The notes beneath the pieces were generated by a model. It did not search any database and was not told the DNA's origin. It saw nothing but the letters and a program-made list of their open reading frames with translations. This document shows, piece by piece, positions 45,199-54,236 of a stretch of DNA of 64,000 nt. Both the position numbers and the translations under genes were made by a program. The DNA is from JABDIP01 sp965250245 (GTDB taxonomy: Bacteria; Pseudomonadota; Alphaproteobacteria; DSM-16000; Inquilinaceae): contig OZ252296.1 of the NCBI GenBank assembly GCA_965250245.1, positions 1,550,001 to 1,614,000 on the forward strand. Direction: 5' to 3'. How positions within the stretch are numbered: the first letter of the stretch is position 1; the number at the start of each line of letters is the position of its first letter.

Positions 45199-46131
45199 AT
45201 GCGCTCGGGTCTGATTGCACAGAAAGTCGGCATGACCCGCGTCTTCAACGACGCGGGCGAGCACCTGCCCGTCACGGTGCTCAAGGTTGACGGCTGCCAG
45301 GTGGTCGCGGTCCGCACGACCGAGAAGGATGGCTACACCGCCGTCCAGCTCGGCGCCGGCGCGGCCAAGGTGAAGAACGTGTCCAAGGGCATGCGCGGGC
45401 ATTTCGCCAAGGCGAAGGTCGAGCCCAAGCGCAAGCTGGCCGAGTTCCGGGTGTCCGAGGACGCTCTGCTGGATATCGGCGCGGAGCTGTCGGCGGACCA
45501 TTTCGTCGCCGGCCAGTCGATCGACGTCATCGGCACCTCGATCGGCAAGGGCTTCGCCGGTGCCATGAAGCGGCACAATTTTGCCGGCCTGCGCGCCTCG
45601 CACGGCGTGTCGATCTCGCACCGCGCGCATGGCTCGACCGGTAACTCCCAGGACCCGGGCAAGGTCTTCAAGGGCAAGAAGATGGCCGGGCATATGGGCG
45701 ACAAGCGGGTCACGACCCAGAACCTGACGGTGGTCTCCACCGATCCGGAGCAGGGGCTGATCCTGGTGCGCGGCGCGGTGCCCGGCTCCGACGACGGCTG
45801 GGTGCTGGTGCGCGACGCGGTCAAGGGCGCGGTGCCCGAGGACGCGCCGTTCCCGGCCGGCCTGAAGTCGGCGGGCACCCCGGTGGCTGAAGAGCCCGCC
45901 GAGGAGGCCGTGGAAGAGGCGGAAGCCGAAGCCCCGGTCGAGGCCGAGGCGGCGGAAGCGCCGGCTGAAGCAGAAGCCCCGGCGGAAGCCGAGGCTGAGG
46001 CGTCTGAGGAGCCCGCTGCCGAGGCGGCTGAGGAGCCGGCCGCGGAAGCGGCGCCGGAGGCCGACAAGGCGCCGGCGGCGTCCGACGACGCGGCCCCGGC
46101 CGACGACGCCGAGCCGGAAAAGAAGGACTGA
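45199..46131 (+). CDS. rplC: 50S ribosomal protein L3 with long acidic C-terminal tail
   Basis: The first 225 or so residues are a normal L3, including the peptidyl-transferase-reaching loop HGVSISHRAHGSTGNSQDPG. From about residue 230 to 310 there is an extra 80-residue tail made almost only of Glu, Ala, Pro and Asp (EAEAPVEAEAAEAPAEAEAP type). Typical L3 is about 205-215 residues. The tail should be disordered and strongly negative and would extend from the ribosome surface. The frame is continuous to rplD, 4 bp downstream, so this is not an assembly artefact visible here. The function of the tail is unknown. Confidence 0.97.
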   Translation: MRSGLIAQKVGMTRVFNDAGEHLPVTVLKVDGCQVVAVRTTEKDGYTAVQLGAGAAKVKNVSKGMRGHFAKAKVEPKRKLAEFRVSEDALLDIGAELSADHFVAGQSIDVIGTSIGKGFAGAMKRHNFAGLRASHGVSISHRAHGSTGNSQDPGKVFKGKKMAGHMGDKRVTTQNLTVVSTDPEQGLILVRGAVPGSDDGWVLVRDAVKGAVPEDAPFPAGLKSAGTPVAEEPAEEAVEEAEAEAPVEAEAAEAPAEAEAPAEAEAEASEEPAAEAAEEPAAEAAPEADKAPAASDDAAPADDAEPEKKD

Positions 46132-46135
46132 GGCG

Positions 46136-46756
46136 ATGAAAGTCGCGGTTACCACCCTTGAGAACAAGAAGTCCGGCGACATCGAGCTCGACGATGCGAT
46201 CTTCGGGCTGACGCCGCGCGGCGATCTGCTGAGCCGCATGGTCAACTGGCAGCTCGCCAAGCGTCGCGCCGGCACCCACAAGACCAAGGGCGTCAGCGAG
46301 ATCAGCGGCACCACGAAGAAGCCGTTCAAGCAGAAGGGCACCGGCCGTGCCCGCTCCGGCTCCCTGCGCTCGCCGCAGTATCGTGGTGGCGCGGTGATCT
46401 TCGGCCCGGTCGTGCGCGATCACGGCTTCGACCTGCCCAAGAAGGTCCGCAAGCTGGCGCTGAAGCATGCCCTGTCGGCCAAGGCCAAGGACGGCAAGCT
46501 GATCGTGCTGGACAAGGTCGAGGCCAAGACGCCGAAGACCAAGGATCTGGCGGGCAAGCTGACGGCGATGGGCCTCTCCTCGGCGGTGATCGTCGCCGGG
46601 TCGGAGATCGACATTTCCTTCGATTTGGCGGCGCGCAACATCCCGAAGATCGACGTGCTGCCGCAGCAGGGCATCAACGTCTACGACATCCTGCGGCGCG
46701 ACACGCTGGTGCTGAGCCGCGACGCCGTCGAGCACCTGGAGGCTCGCCTGAAATGA
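46136..46756 (+). CDS. rplD: 50S ribosomal protein L4
   Basis: This 206-residue L4 lines the exit tunnel. The tunnel loop region is visible as KPFKQKGTGRARSGSLRSPQYRGG. In E. coli it represses the S10 operon. The gene overlaps rplW by four bases (ATGA), so the two are translationally coupled. Confidence 0.98.
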   Translation: MKVAVTTLENKKSGDIELDDAIFGLTPRGDLLSRMVNWQLAKRRAGTHKTKGVSEISGTTKKPFKQKGTGRARSGSLRSPQYRGGAVIFGPVVRDHGFDLPKKVRKLALKHALSAKAKDGKLIVLDKVEAKTPKTKDLAGKLTAMGLSSAVIVAGSEIDISFDLAARNIPKIDVLPQQGINVYDILRRDTLVLSRDAVEHLEARLK

Positions 46757-47073
46757 TCCGGTATCCCAAGCCGCGCACGCTGACCCGGGAGCAGATGTAC
46801 GACATCATCCGCTCGCCGGTGATCACCGAGAAATCGACCATGGTGTCCGAGCACAACCAGGTCGTCTTCAAGGTGCCGCTGGACGCCACCAAGCCGGACA
46901 TCAAGCAGGCCGTCGAGGGCCTGTTCGAGGTCAAGGTGACCGCCGTCAACACCCTGCGCCAGAAGGGCAAGACCAAGCGGTTCCGCGGCATCATGGGCCG
47001 CCGGTCGGACGTCAAGAAGGCCATCGTGACGCTGGCCGAAGGCGACCAGATCGACGTGTCGTCGGGCCTGTGA
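46753..47073 (+). CDS. rplW: 50S ribosomal protein L23
   Basis: This 106-residue L23 sits at the exit-tunnel mouth and docks trigger factor and SRP. The conserved SPVITEKSTMVSEHNQVVFKV and KVTAVNTLRQKGKTKRFRG are present. It starts inside the rplD stop. Confidence 0.97.
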   Translation: MIRYPKPRTLTREQMYDIIRSPVITEKSTMVSEHNQVVFKVPLDATKPDIKQAVEGLFEVKVTAVNTLRQKGKTKRFRGIMGRRSDVKKAIVTLAEGDQIDVSSGL

Positions 47074-47087
47074 GGAGCTGAGCGCAA

Positions 47088-47915
47088 ATGGCACTGAAGC
47101 AATACAACCCGATCACGCCCGGCACCCGGCAGTTGGTGACCGTCGACCGCTCGACCCTCTACAAGGGCAAGCCGGTCAAGGCGCTGACCGAGGGTCTGAC
47201 CAAGAAGGGCGGGCGCAATACCACCGGGCGGATCACCGCGCGGCGGATCGGCGGCGGCCACAAGCGGAAGTACCGCATCATCGACTTCAAGCGGCGCAAG
47301 TTCGACGTGCCGGCGACGGTCGAGCGGATCGAGTACGACCCGAACCGCACTGCCTTCATCGCGCTCTTGAAGTACGAGGATGGCGAGCAGGCCTACATCC
47401 TGGCGCCGCAGCGCCTGGGCGTCGGCGACACGGTGATCGCCGCTGAGCGCGCCGACGTGAAGCCCGGCAACGCCATGCCGCTGAAGAACGTGCCGATCGG
47501 AACGATCGTGCACAACATCGAGATGAAGCCCGGCAAGGGCGGCCAGATCGCGCGGTCCGCGGGCACCTACGCCCAGCTGGTCGGCCGCGACATGGCCTAC
47601 GCCCAGATCAAGCTCGGCTCCGGCGAGCTGCGCCTGGTCCGCGGCGAGTGCATGGCCACCATCGGGGCCGTGTCCAACCCGGACCAGGCCAACATCAAGC
47701 TGGGCAAGGCCGGCCGCAAGCGCTGGCTGGGCAAGCGCCCGTCGGTGCGCGGCGTCGCCATGAACCCGGTCGACCACCCGCATGGCGGCGGCGAAGGCCG
47801 CACCTCGGGCGGGCGCCATCCGGTGACCCCGTGGGGCAAGCCCACCAAGGGCCGCAAGACACGCAGCAACAAGGCGACGGATCGTCTGATCATCCGCCGC
47901 CGCGGCAAGAAGTAA
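47088..47915 (+). CDS. rplB: 50S ribosomal protein L2
   Basis: This 275-residue L2 is needed for subunit joining and peptidyl transfer. The conserved His loop region VRGVAMNPVDHPHGGGEGR (about residues 221-239) is intact. The length is standard. Confidence 0.99.
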   Translation: MALKQYNPITPGTRQLVTVDRSTLYKGKPVKALTEGLTKKGGRNTTGRITARRIGGGHKRKYRIIDFKRRKFDVPATVERIEYDPNRTAFIALLKYEDGEQAYILAPQRLGVGDTVIAAERADVKPGNAMPLKNVPIGTIVHNIEMKPGKGGQIARSAGTYAQLVGRDMAYAQIKLGSGELRLVRGECMATIGAVSNPDQANIKLGKAGRKRWLGKRPSVRGVAMNPVDHPHGGGEGRTSGGRHPVTPWGKPTKGRKTRSNKATDRLIIRRRGKK

Positions 47916-47927
47916 GGAGAACGGCAG

Positions 47928-48206
47928 ATGGCACGATCCGTCTGGAAGGGGCCGTTCGTCGACGGGTACCTGTTGAAGAAGGCCGAGGCCTCCAGGTCCT
48001 CGGGACGCAACGAGATCATCAAGATCTGGTCGCGTCGGTCGACGATCCTGCCGCAATTCGTCGGCCTGACCTTCGGCGTCTACAACGGGCAGAAGTTCCT
48101 GCCGGTGCTGGTGACCGAGAACATGGTCGGCCACAAGTTCGGAGAGTTTTCGCCGACCCGCACCTACTACGGCCACGCGGCCGACAAGCGGGCGAAGAGG
48201 AAGTAG
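47928..48206 (+). CDS. rpsS: 30S ribosomal protein S19
   Basis: This 92-residue S19 binds the 30S head with S13 near the A-site. The motifs SVWKGPFVDGYLLKKAE and GHKFGEFSPTRTYYGH are conserved. It lies in canonical order between rplB and rplV. Confidence 0.99.
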   Translation: MARSVWKGPFVDGYLLKKAEASRSSGRNEIIKIWSRRSTILPQFVGLTFGVYNGQKFLPVLVTENMVGHKFGEFSPTRTYYGHAADKRAKRK

Positions 48207-48208
48207 CC

Positions 48209-48589
48209 ATGGGTAAGTCGTCCGCAGAGCGGGCCTTGGCCGACAACGAGGCGAAGGCGTTCGCCAAGATGATGCGGGTCAGCCCGCAGAAGCTGAACGT
48301 CGTTGCCGGGCTGATCCGCGGCAAGGACGCCAGCAAGGCGCTGGCCGACCTGACCTTCTCCAAGCGCCGCGTCGCCGGCGAGGTGAAGAAGGTGCTGCAG
48401 TCCGCGATCGCCAATGCCGAGAACAACCACCAGCTGGACGTGGACCGGCTGTATGTCGCCGAGGCCTTCGTGGGCAAGGCCCTCGTCATGAAACGCTTTC
48501 GCGCCCGCGCCCGGGGCCGGGTCGGCCGGATCCAGAAGCCCTGGTCGAACCTGACCGTGGTGGTGCGCGAACGTGAGGAGACCGCCTAG
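48209..48589 (+). CDS. rplV: 50S ribosomal protein L22
   Basis: This 126-residue L22 contacts the exit tunnel. The ATG at 48209 follows the rpsS stop by 2 bp. The start of the conserved fold is MRVSPQKLNVVAGLIRGK and the tunnel hairpin region is KRFRARARGRVGRIQKP. Its stop abuts the rpsC start directly. Confidence 0.98.
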   Translation: MGKSSAERALADNEAKAFAKMMRVSPQKLNVVAGLIRGKDASKALADLTFSKRRVAGEVKKVLQSAIANAENNHQLDVDRLYVAEAFVGKALVMKRFRARARGRVGRIQKPWSNLTVVVREREETA

Positions 48590-49270
48590 ATGGGCCAGAA
48601 AGTAAACCCGATCGGCCTGCGCGTCGGCATCAACCGGACCTGGGATTCGCGCTGGTTCGCGACCAAGGAATATGCCGACCAGCTTCACGAGGACCTCAAG
48701 ATCCGCGAGATCCTCACCAAGAAGCTGCAGCAGGCCGGGATCAGCCGCATCGTCATCGAGCGGCCGGCCAAGCGGGCCCGCGTCACGATCCACACCGCCC
48801 GTCCGGGCGTGGTGATCGGCAAGAAGGGCGCCGACATCGAGAAGCTGCGCCAGGAGCTGGTAAAGATGACCGGCGGCGATGTCAGCCTGAACATCGTCGA
48901 GATCCGCAAGCCGGAGATCGACGCCAAGCTGGTGGCCGAGAACATCGCCAACCAGCTGGAGCGCCGGGTGGCCTTCCGCCGGGCGATGAAGCGGGCGGTG
49001 CAGAACGCCATGCGCCTGGGCGCGCTGGGCATCCGCATCAATTGCGGCGGCCGGCTGGGCGGCGCGGAGATCGCGCGGACGGAATGGTATCGCGAGGGCC
49101 GGGTGCCGCTGCACACGCTGCGCGCCGATGTGGATTACGGCCAGGCGACGGCCAAGACCACCTACGGCACCTGCGGTGTGAAGGTTTGGGTGTTCAAGGG
49201 CGAGATCATGGCCCACGACCCGATGGCTCAGGAAAAGCGCCTGCTGGAGCAGGGCGCGCCGCGCGCCTGA
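48590..49270 (+). CDS. rpsC: 30S ribosomal protein S3
   Basis: This 226-residue S3 has the KH domain (RPGVVIGKKGADIEKLR, about residues 68-84) and the conserved GRLGGAEIARTEWYREGRVP. It forms part of the mRNA entry pore. It begins immediately after the rplV stop. Confidence 0.99.
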   Translation: MGQKVNPIGLRVGINRTWDSRWFATKEYADQLHEDLKIREILTKKLQQAGISRIVIERPAKRARVTIHTARPGVVIGKKGADIEKLRQELVKMTGGDVSLNIVEIRKPEIDAKLVAENIANQLERRVAFRRAMKRAVQNAMRLGALGIRINCGGRLGGAEIARTEWYREGRVPLHTLRADVDYGQATAKTTYGTCGVKVWVFKGEIMAHDPMAQEKRLLEQGAPRA

Positions 49271-49302
49271 CGGCCGGCCGGTTAATCGAGGGAATGTGAA
49301 GG

Positions 49303-49722
49303 ATGCTCAGTCCCAAGCGCACGAAATTCCGCAAGGCCCATAAGGGCCGGGTGAAGGGTGTCGCCAAGGGCGGTACGGCGCTGAACTTCGGCGCCTACGG
49401 CCTGAAGGCGGTCAGCCCGGCGCGTATCACCGCCCGCCAGATCGAGGCGGCGCGGCGGGCGATCACACGCCATATCCGGCGCCAGGGCCGGGTGTGGATC
49501 CGCATCTTCCCGGACGTGCCGGTGTCGCAGAAGCCGGCCGAGGTCCGCATGGGCAAGGGCAAGGGCTCGCCGGAGTACTGGATGTGCCGGGTCAAGCCGG
49601 GCCGGATCATGTTCGAGCTGGACGGCGTGCCGGTCGAGCTGGCGCGGTCGGCCTTCTCCCTGGCCGCGGCCAAGCTGCCGGTGGACACCCGTTTCGTGGC
49701 CCGACTGGGCGAGGAGGGCTAA
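49303..49722 (+). CDS. rplP: 50S ribosomal protein L16
   Basis: This 139-residue L16 starts MLSPKRTKFRKAHKGR and has the conserved GKGKGSPEYWMCRVKPG. It organises the A-site tRNA-binding region. rpmC begins 3 bp later. Confidence 0.98.
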   Translation: MLSPKRTKFRKAHKGRVKGVAKGGTALNFGAYGLKAVSPARITARQIEAARRAITRHIRRQGRVWIRIFPDVPVSQKPAEVRMGKGKGSPEYWMCRVKPGRIMFELDGVPVELARSAFSLAAAKLPVDTRFVARLGEEG

Positions 49723-49725
49723 GCG

Positions 49726-49929
49726 ATGAAGGCGGAAGACCTGCGCGCCAAGACGGCGGACGAATTGAACGACACGCTGCTGTCGCTGAAGAAGGAGCAT
49801 TTCAACCTCCGCTTCCAGCAATCCAGCGGCCAGCTTGAGGATACCTCGCAGTTCCGGCGCATTCGCAAGGACATCGCGCGGATCAAGACCATCATCTCCG
49901 ACCGGCAGCGTGCCGGGACGGGCAGTTAG
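49726..49929 (+). CDS. rpmC: 50S ribosomal protein L29
   Basis: This 67-residue helical L29 has the usual KAEDLRAKTADELND start and QFRRIRKDIARIKTI near the end. It lies near the tunnel exit with L23. Confidence 0.97.
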   Translation: MKAEDLRAKTADELNDTLLSLKKEHFNLRFQQSSGQLEDTSQFRRIRKDIARIKTIISDRQRAGTGS

Positions 49930-49940
49930 GAGGGCGGGCC

Positions 49941-50192
49941 ATGCCGAGGCGTGTGCTCACGGGAAAAGTCGTCTCAGACAAGGCCGACAAGACCATCACG
50001 GTCCTGGTCGAGCGGCGGCTGAAGCATCCCGTCTACAAGAAGTTCATCAAGCGGTCGTCGAAGTTCCTCGCCCATGACGAGGACAACGCGGCCAAGGTCG
50101 GCGACACGGTCTCGATCATGGAGTCGAAGCCGATCTCCAAGCGGAAGTGCTGGACGCTGGTGACCGACGCCGGCGCCGGCCAGGCCGAGTAG
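49941..50192 (+). CDS. rpsQ: 30S ribosomal protein S17
   Basis: This 83-residue OB-fold S17 binds 16S rRNA early in assembly. The conserved GKVVSDKADKTITVLVERR and GDTVSIMESKPISKRKCW are present. Confidence 0.98.
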   Translation: MPRRVLTGKVVSDKADKTITVLVERRLKHPVYKKFIKRSSKFLAHDEDNAAKVGDTVSIMESKPISKRKCWTLVTDAGAGQAE

Positions 50193-50205
50193 GGGAGACC
50201 GACCG

Positions 50206-50574
50206 ATGATCCAGATGCAGACGAACCTGGACGTTGCCGACAATTCCGGCGCGCGCAGGGTGCAGTGCATCAAGGTGCTGGGCGGGTCGAAGCGCAAGAC
50301 CGCGTCCGTCGGCGACATCATCGTGGTGTCGGTGAAGGAGGCGATCCCGCGCGGCCGCGTGAAGAAGGGCGACATCCACCAGGCGGTGATCGTCCGCACG
50401 GCCAAGCAGATCCACCGCAATGACGGCACCAGCATCAAGTTCGACCAGAACGCGGCGGTGCTGATCACCAAGCAGGGCGAGCCGATCGGGACCCGCATCT
50501 TCGGGCCGGTGACCCGCGAATTGAGGGCCAAGCGCTTCATGAAGATCATCAGCTTGGCGCCGGAGGTGTTGTGA
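50206..50574 (+). CDS. rplN: 50S ribosomal protein L14
   Basis: This 122-residue L14 begins MIQMQTNLDVADNSGARR and contains NAAVLITKQGEPIGTRIFGPV. It sits at the subunit interface and is the target of silencing factor RsfS. Its TGA overlaps the ATG of rplX (TGATG). Confidence 0.99.
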   Translation: MIQMQTNLDVADNSGARRVQCIKVLGGSKRKTASVGDIIVVSVKEAIPRGRVKKGDIHQAVIVRTAKQIHRNDGTSIKFDQNAAVLITKQGEPIGTRIFGPVTRELRAKRFMKIISLAPEVL

Positions 50575-50897
50575 TGGCGGCGAAGTTCAAGATCCGCAAG
50601 GGCGACTCGGTGATCGTCCGGACCGGCCGCGACAAGGGCAAGCGCGGCGACGTGCTGAAGGTCATCCCGGCCGAGAGCCGGGTGATCGTCCAGGGCGTCA
50701 ACATGGTCAAGCGGCACACCAAGCCGTCGCAGGCGGGGCCGGGCGGCATCGTGGAGAAGGAAGCGCCGATCCACATTTCCAATGTCGCCCATGTCGATCC
50801 CAAGGACGACAAGGCGACACGGGTCGGCTTCAAGGTTCTGGATAACGACCGCAAGGTGCGCTTTGCCAAGCGCTCCGGCGAAGTCGTCGATTTGTGA
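50574..50897 (+). CDS. rplX: 50S ribosomal protein L24
   Basis: This 107-residue KOW-domain protein initiates 50S assembly. The ATG at 50574 (MAAKFKIRKGDSV) overlaps the rplN stop by one base and is preferred to the GTG just before it. The conserved GRDKGKRGDVLKV and VQGVNMVKRHTKP are present. Confidence 0.97.
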   Translation: MAAKFKIRKGDSVIVRTGRDKGKRGDVLKVIPAESRVIVQGVNMVKRHTKPSQAGPGGIVEKEAPIHISNVAHVDPKDDKATRVGFKVLDNDRKVRFAKRSGEVVDL

Positions 50898-50905
50898 GCA
50901 GCGTC

Positions 50906-51445
<540 letters not shown>

Positions 51446-51464
51446 GCGGCACGAGGAACCGACC

Positions 51465-51770
51465 ATGGCGAAGAAGAGTGCCATCGACAAGAACCGCAAG
51501 CGTCAGCAGCTGGTGAACCGGCTGGCGGCCAAGCGCGCGCGCCTGAAGGCGATCGCCGACGACCGCTCGCTGCCGGTCGAGGAGCGGTTCGCCGCCCGGC
51601 TGAAGCTGGCCGAGATGCCGCGCAATTCCTCCGCGACCCGGCTGCACAATCGCTGCGAGCTCACCGGTCGGCCGAAGGCCTATTACCGACGTTTCAAGAT
51701 CAGCCGCATCGCGCTCAGGGAACTGGCCTCGAAGGGCCAGATCCCGGGCATGGTCAAGGCGAGCTGGTAA
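51465..51770 (+). CDS. rpsN: 30S ribosomal protein S14
   Basis: This 101-residue S14 is the long, zinc-free form: it has HNRCELTGRPKAYYRRF but no paired CxxC motifs. It completes the 30S head beside S3 and S10. Confidence 0.98.
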   Translation: MAKKSAIDKNRKRQQLVNRLAAKRARLKAIADDRSLPVEERFAARLKLAEMPRNSSATRLHNRCELTGRPKAYYRRFKISRIALRELASKGQIPGMVKASW

Positions 51771-51785
51771 AGGAGAAACAGGGAC

Positions 51786-52184
51786 ATGTCGCTGAGTGAT
51801 CCCCTGGGCGATCTGCTGACCCGCATCCGCAACGGACAGCGGGCGGGCAAGCAGCTCGTCGAAAGCCCCTCATCGAGATTGCGGGTCAATGTGCTCGACG
51901 TGCTGAAGCGCGAAGGCTACATCCGCGACTACTCGACCGAAGAGATCCGCACCGGCATCGGCGTGGTCAAGGTCGAGCTGAAATACGCCGAGGGCCGCCC
52001 GGTGATCCGCAAGATCGACCGCGTGTCCACGCCGGGCCGCCGGGTCTATTCCAAGATCAAGGACCTGCCGCGGGTCTATAACGGCCTGGGCATCTCCATC
52101 CTGTCGACTCCGCGCGGCGTGATGTCGGACAGCGAGGCCCGGGCCGCCAATGTCGGCGGCGAGGTCCTCTGCCAGGTATTCTAG
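51786..52184 (+). CDS. rpsH: 30S ribosomal protein S8
   Basis: This 132-residue S8 binds the central domain of 16S rRNA and in E. coli represses the spc operon. It begins with SDPLGDLLTRIRNGQRAGK and ends with the conserved STPRGVMSDSEARAANVGGE. Confidence 0.98.
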   Translation: MSLSDPLGDLLTRIRNGQRAGKQLVESPSSRLRVNVLDVLKREGYIRDYSTEEIRTGIGVVKVELKYAEGRPVIRKIDRVSTPGRRVYSKIKDLPRVYNGLGISILSTPRGVMSDSEARAANVGGEVLCQVF

Positions 52185-52194
52185 GGGACCGGTC

Positions 52195-52728
52195 ATGTCG
52201 CGTATTGCCAAACACCCGGTGACCGTGCCGTCCGGCGTCGAGGTCAGGATCGACGGCCAGGACGTCACGGCCAAGGGCAAGCTCGGGCAGCTCAGCCTGC
52301 GCCTGATCGACGAGGTCGGGGTGGCCCAGGACGGTGACAAGATCACCGTCGAGCCGCGCAGCAACTCGCGCCTGGCCCGCAACATGTGGGCGACCAGCCG
52401 CACGCTGATCAACAACCTGGTGCTGGGGGTCTCCGAAGGCTTCACCAAGCAGCTGGAGATCAACGGCGTCGGCTATCGCGCCGCGGTCCAGGGCAAGGAT
52501 CTGGTGCTGCAGCTCGGCTACAGCCACGAGGTGCGCCACCCGATCCCCGAGGGCATCACGGTGAAGTGCGAGCGCCCGACCGCGATCACCATCAGCGGCG
52601 CCGACAAGCAGCGGGTCGGCCAGATGGCGGCGGAGGTGCGCGCCTATCGCAAGCCGGAGCCGTTCAAGGGCAAGGGCGTGAAATACGCCGACGAAACCAT
52701 CCTTCGCAAGGAAGGTAAGAAGAAGTAA
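52195..52728 (+). CDS. rplF: 50S ribosomal protein L6
   Basis: This 177-residue L6 starts at the ATG at 52195 (MSRIAKHPVTVPSGV); the frame is open upstream but belongs to rpsH overlap. The C-terminal GVKYADETILRKEGKKK is typical. It lies near the factor-binding centre. Confidence 0.98.
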   Translation: MSRIAKHPVTVPSGVEVRIDGQDVTAKGKLGQLSLRLIDEVGVAQDGDKITVEPRSNSRLARNMWATSRTLINNLVLGVSEGFTKQLEINGVGYRAAVQGKDLVLQLGYSHEVRHPIPEGITVKCERPTAITISGADKQRVGQMAAEVRAYRKPEPFKGKGVKYADETILRKEGKKK

Positions 52729-52733
52729 TCGCC

Positions 52734-53096
52734 ATGCTGACGACGAAACAACTCAGACAGCGCCGGCGTCGCCGCCTGTCGACCATGCTGAGCAAGCGCC
52801 GCAACGACCGGCCGCGCCTGTCGGTGTTCCGGTCGGGCAAGCAGATCTATGCCCAGGTGATCGACGACGGCCAGGGCCGCACGGTGGCCGCGGCCTCGAC
52901 CCTGGACAAGGATCTGAAGGCCAAGCTGAAATCCGGTGCCAATGTCGAGGCGGCGGCGGAGGTCGGCAAGCTGATCGCCGAGCGCGCGTCGAAGGCCGGC
53001 GTCAAGCAGGTCGTGTTCGACCGGGGCGGCTACATCTATCACGGCCGGATTCGGGCGCTGGCGGATGCCGCGCGCGAAGGCGGCCTGGAATTCTGA
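52734..53096 (+). CDS. rplR: 50S ribosomal protein L18
   Basis: This 120-residue 5S-rRNA-binding protein has RPRLSVFRSGKQIYAQVIDD and ends with FDRGGYIYHGRIRALADAARE, both conserved. It follows rplF by 5 bp. Confidence 0.98.
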   Translation: MLTTKQLRQRRRRRLSTMLSKRRNDRPRLSVFRSGKQIYAQVIDDGQGRTVAAASTLDKDLKAKLKSGANVEAAAEVGKLIAERASKAGVKQVVFDRGGYIYHGRIRALADAAREGGLEF

Positions 53097-53109
53097 GGAA
53101 GGCATCAAG

Positions 53110-53676
53110 ATGGCTCGAGGCCCCAGAAGAGACGACCGCATGCAGCGCGAGGAAAGCGAGCTCGTCGAAAAGCTGGTCAGCATCAACCGCGTCGCCAAGG
53201 TGGTGAAGGGCGGCCGGCGCTTCGGCTTCGCGGCGCTGGTGGTGGCCGGCGACGGCCGCGGCCGGGTCGGCTTCGGCTCCGGCAAGGCGCGCGAGGTGCC
53301 CGAGGCGATCCGCAAGGCGACCGAGCAGGCCAAGCGGAGCATGATCCGGGTGCCGCTGCGCGAGGGCCGCACCCTGCACCACGACATCAATGGCCGCTTC
53401 GGCGCCGGGCGGGTGACCCTGCGGGCCGCACCGGCTGGTACCGGCATCATCGCCGGCGGCCCGATGCGCGCGGTGTTCGAGGCGCTGGGCGTCCACGACG
53501 TGGTCGCCAAGTCGATCGGCAGCTCCAACCCGCACAACATGGTCAAGGCGACCTTCCAGGCGCTGGGCGAGATGGAAGGCCCGCGCGGCGTGGCGTCGCG
53601 TCGCGGCAAGCGCGTCGGCGACATCCTCGGCCGCCGCGACGCCGCCGGTGAGGAACGAGAGGCCGCAAATGGCTGA
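53110..53676 (+). CDS. rpsE: 30S ribosomal protein S5
   Basis: This 188-residue S5 has the dsRNA-binding-like N-terminal domain (SELVEKLVSINRVAKVVKGG) and the conserved GKAREVPEAIRKATEQAK and GSSNPHNMVKATFQAL. It helps decoding fidelity. The ATG at 53110 gives the normal start. Its last 8 bases overlap the extended rpmD start (ATGGCTGA). Confidence 0.98.
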   Translation: MARGPRRDDRMQREESELVEKLVSINRVAKVVKGGRRFGFAALVVAGDGRGRVGFGSGKAREVPEAIRKATEQAKRSMIRVPLREGRTLHHDINGRFGAGRVTLRAAPAGTGIIAGGPMRAVFEALGVHDVVAKSIGSSNPHNMVKATFQALGEMEGPRGVASRRGKRVGDILGRRDAAGEEREAANG

Positions 53677-54208
53677 CGAGACGAAGAAGAGCGACGCCAA
53701 GGCCGAGGACAAGGCCAACGCGGACGACAAGGCGAAGGCTCCGGCCAAGGCCGCGGCGAAGCCGAAGGCCGAAGCCAAGCCGAAGGCGGCGGCGAAGCCC
53801 AAGGCGAAGGCCCCGGCCAAGGCGAAGACCGCCGCGGCGGAAACGAAGGCCGAGGCGAAGCCGGCCGCGAAGCCCAAGGCTGAGGCGAAGCCGGCGGCCA
53901 AGAAGGCTGAGACGGAAGCCAAGGCGGAGGCCAAGGCCGAGGCGAAGCCGGCTGCCAAGCCGAAAGCGGCCGCGAAGCCGAAGCCCGCCGCCAAGCCGAA
54001 GGCCCCGGCCAAGAAGGCGCCGTCCGGCCCGACCCTCATCGTGCGCCAGGTCGGCAGCGCGATCGGCCGGCCGCGCGACCAGCGCGCCACCCTGATCGGG
54101 CTTGGCCTGAACAAGATGAACCGTCGCCGCGAGCTGGAGGACACCCCGGCCGTGCGCGGCATGATCAACAAGGTCAAGCACCTGGTGCGGATCGAGCAGG
54201 CGTCCTAG
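53669..54208 (+). CDS. rpmD: 50S ribosomal protein L30 with a 120-residue Lys/Ala/Pro-rich N-terminal extension
   Basis: Residues 122-179 are a normal L30 (TLIVRQVGSAIGRPRDQRA... ending KVKHLVRIEQAS), which by itself is a complete bacterial L30 of about 60 residues. Residues 1-120 are a low-complexity stretch of Lys, Ala, Pro and Glu (KPKAEAKPKAAAKPKAKAPA type), like the tail of a histone H1 or AlgP-like protein. The ATG at 53669 overlaps the rpsE stop, and no good start lies closer to the core except through the repeat, so the extension is translated as written. It should be disordered and net positive. I know no standard L30 of this form; its function is unknown. Confidence 0.93.
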   Translation: MADETKKSDAKAEDKANADDKAKAPAKAAAKPKAEAKPKAAAKPKAKAPAKAKTAAAETKAEAKPAAKPKAEAKPAAKKAETEAKAEAKAEAKPAAKPKAAAKPKPAAKPKAPAKKAPSGPTLIVRQVGSAIGRPRDQRATLIGLGLNKMNRRRELEDTPAVRGMINKVKHLVRIEQAS

Positions 54209-54236
54209 GCGCCGGCGGATCCAGAGGATCGAGACG

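Noticed and set aside
45886..46131. Frameshift as the cause of the L3 tail
   Set aside because: The alanine/glutamate tail is in frame and uses normal codons up to a stop 4 bp before rplD, so a sequencing slip is not needed to explain it.
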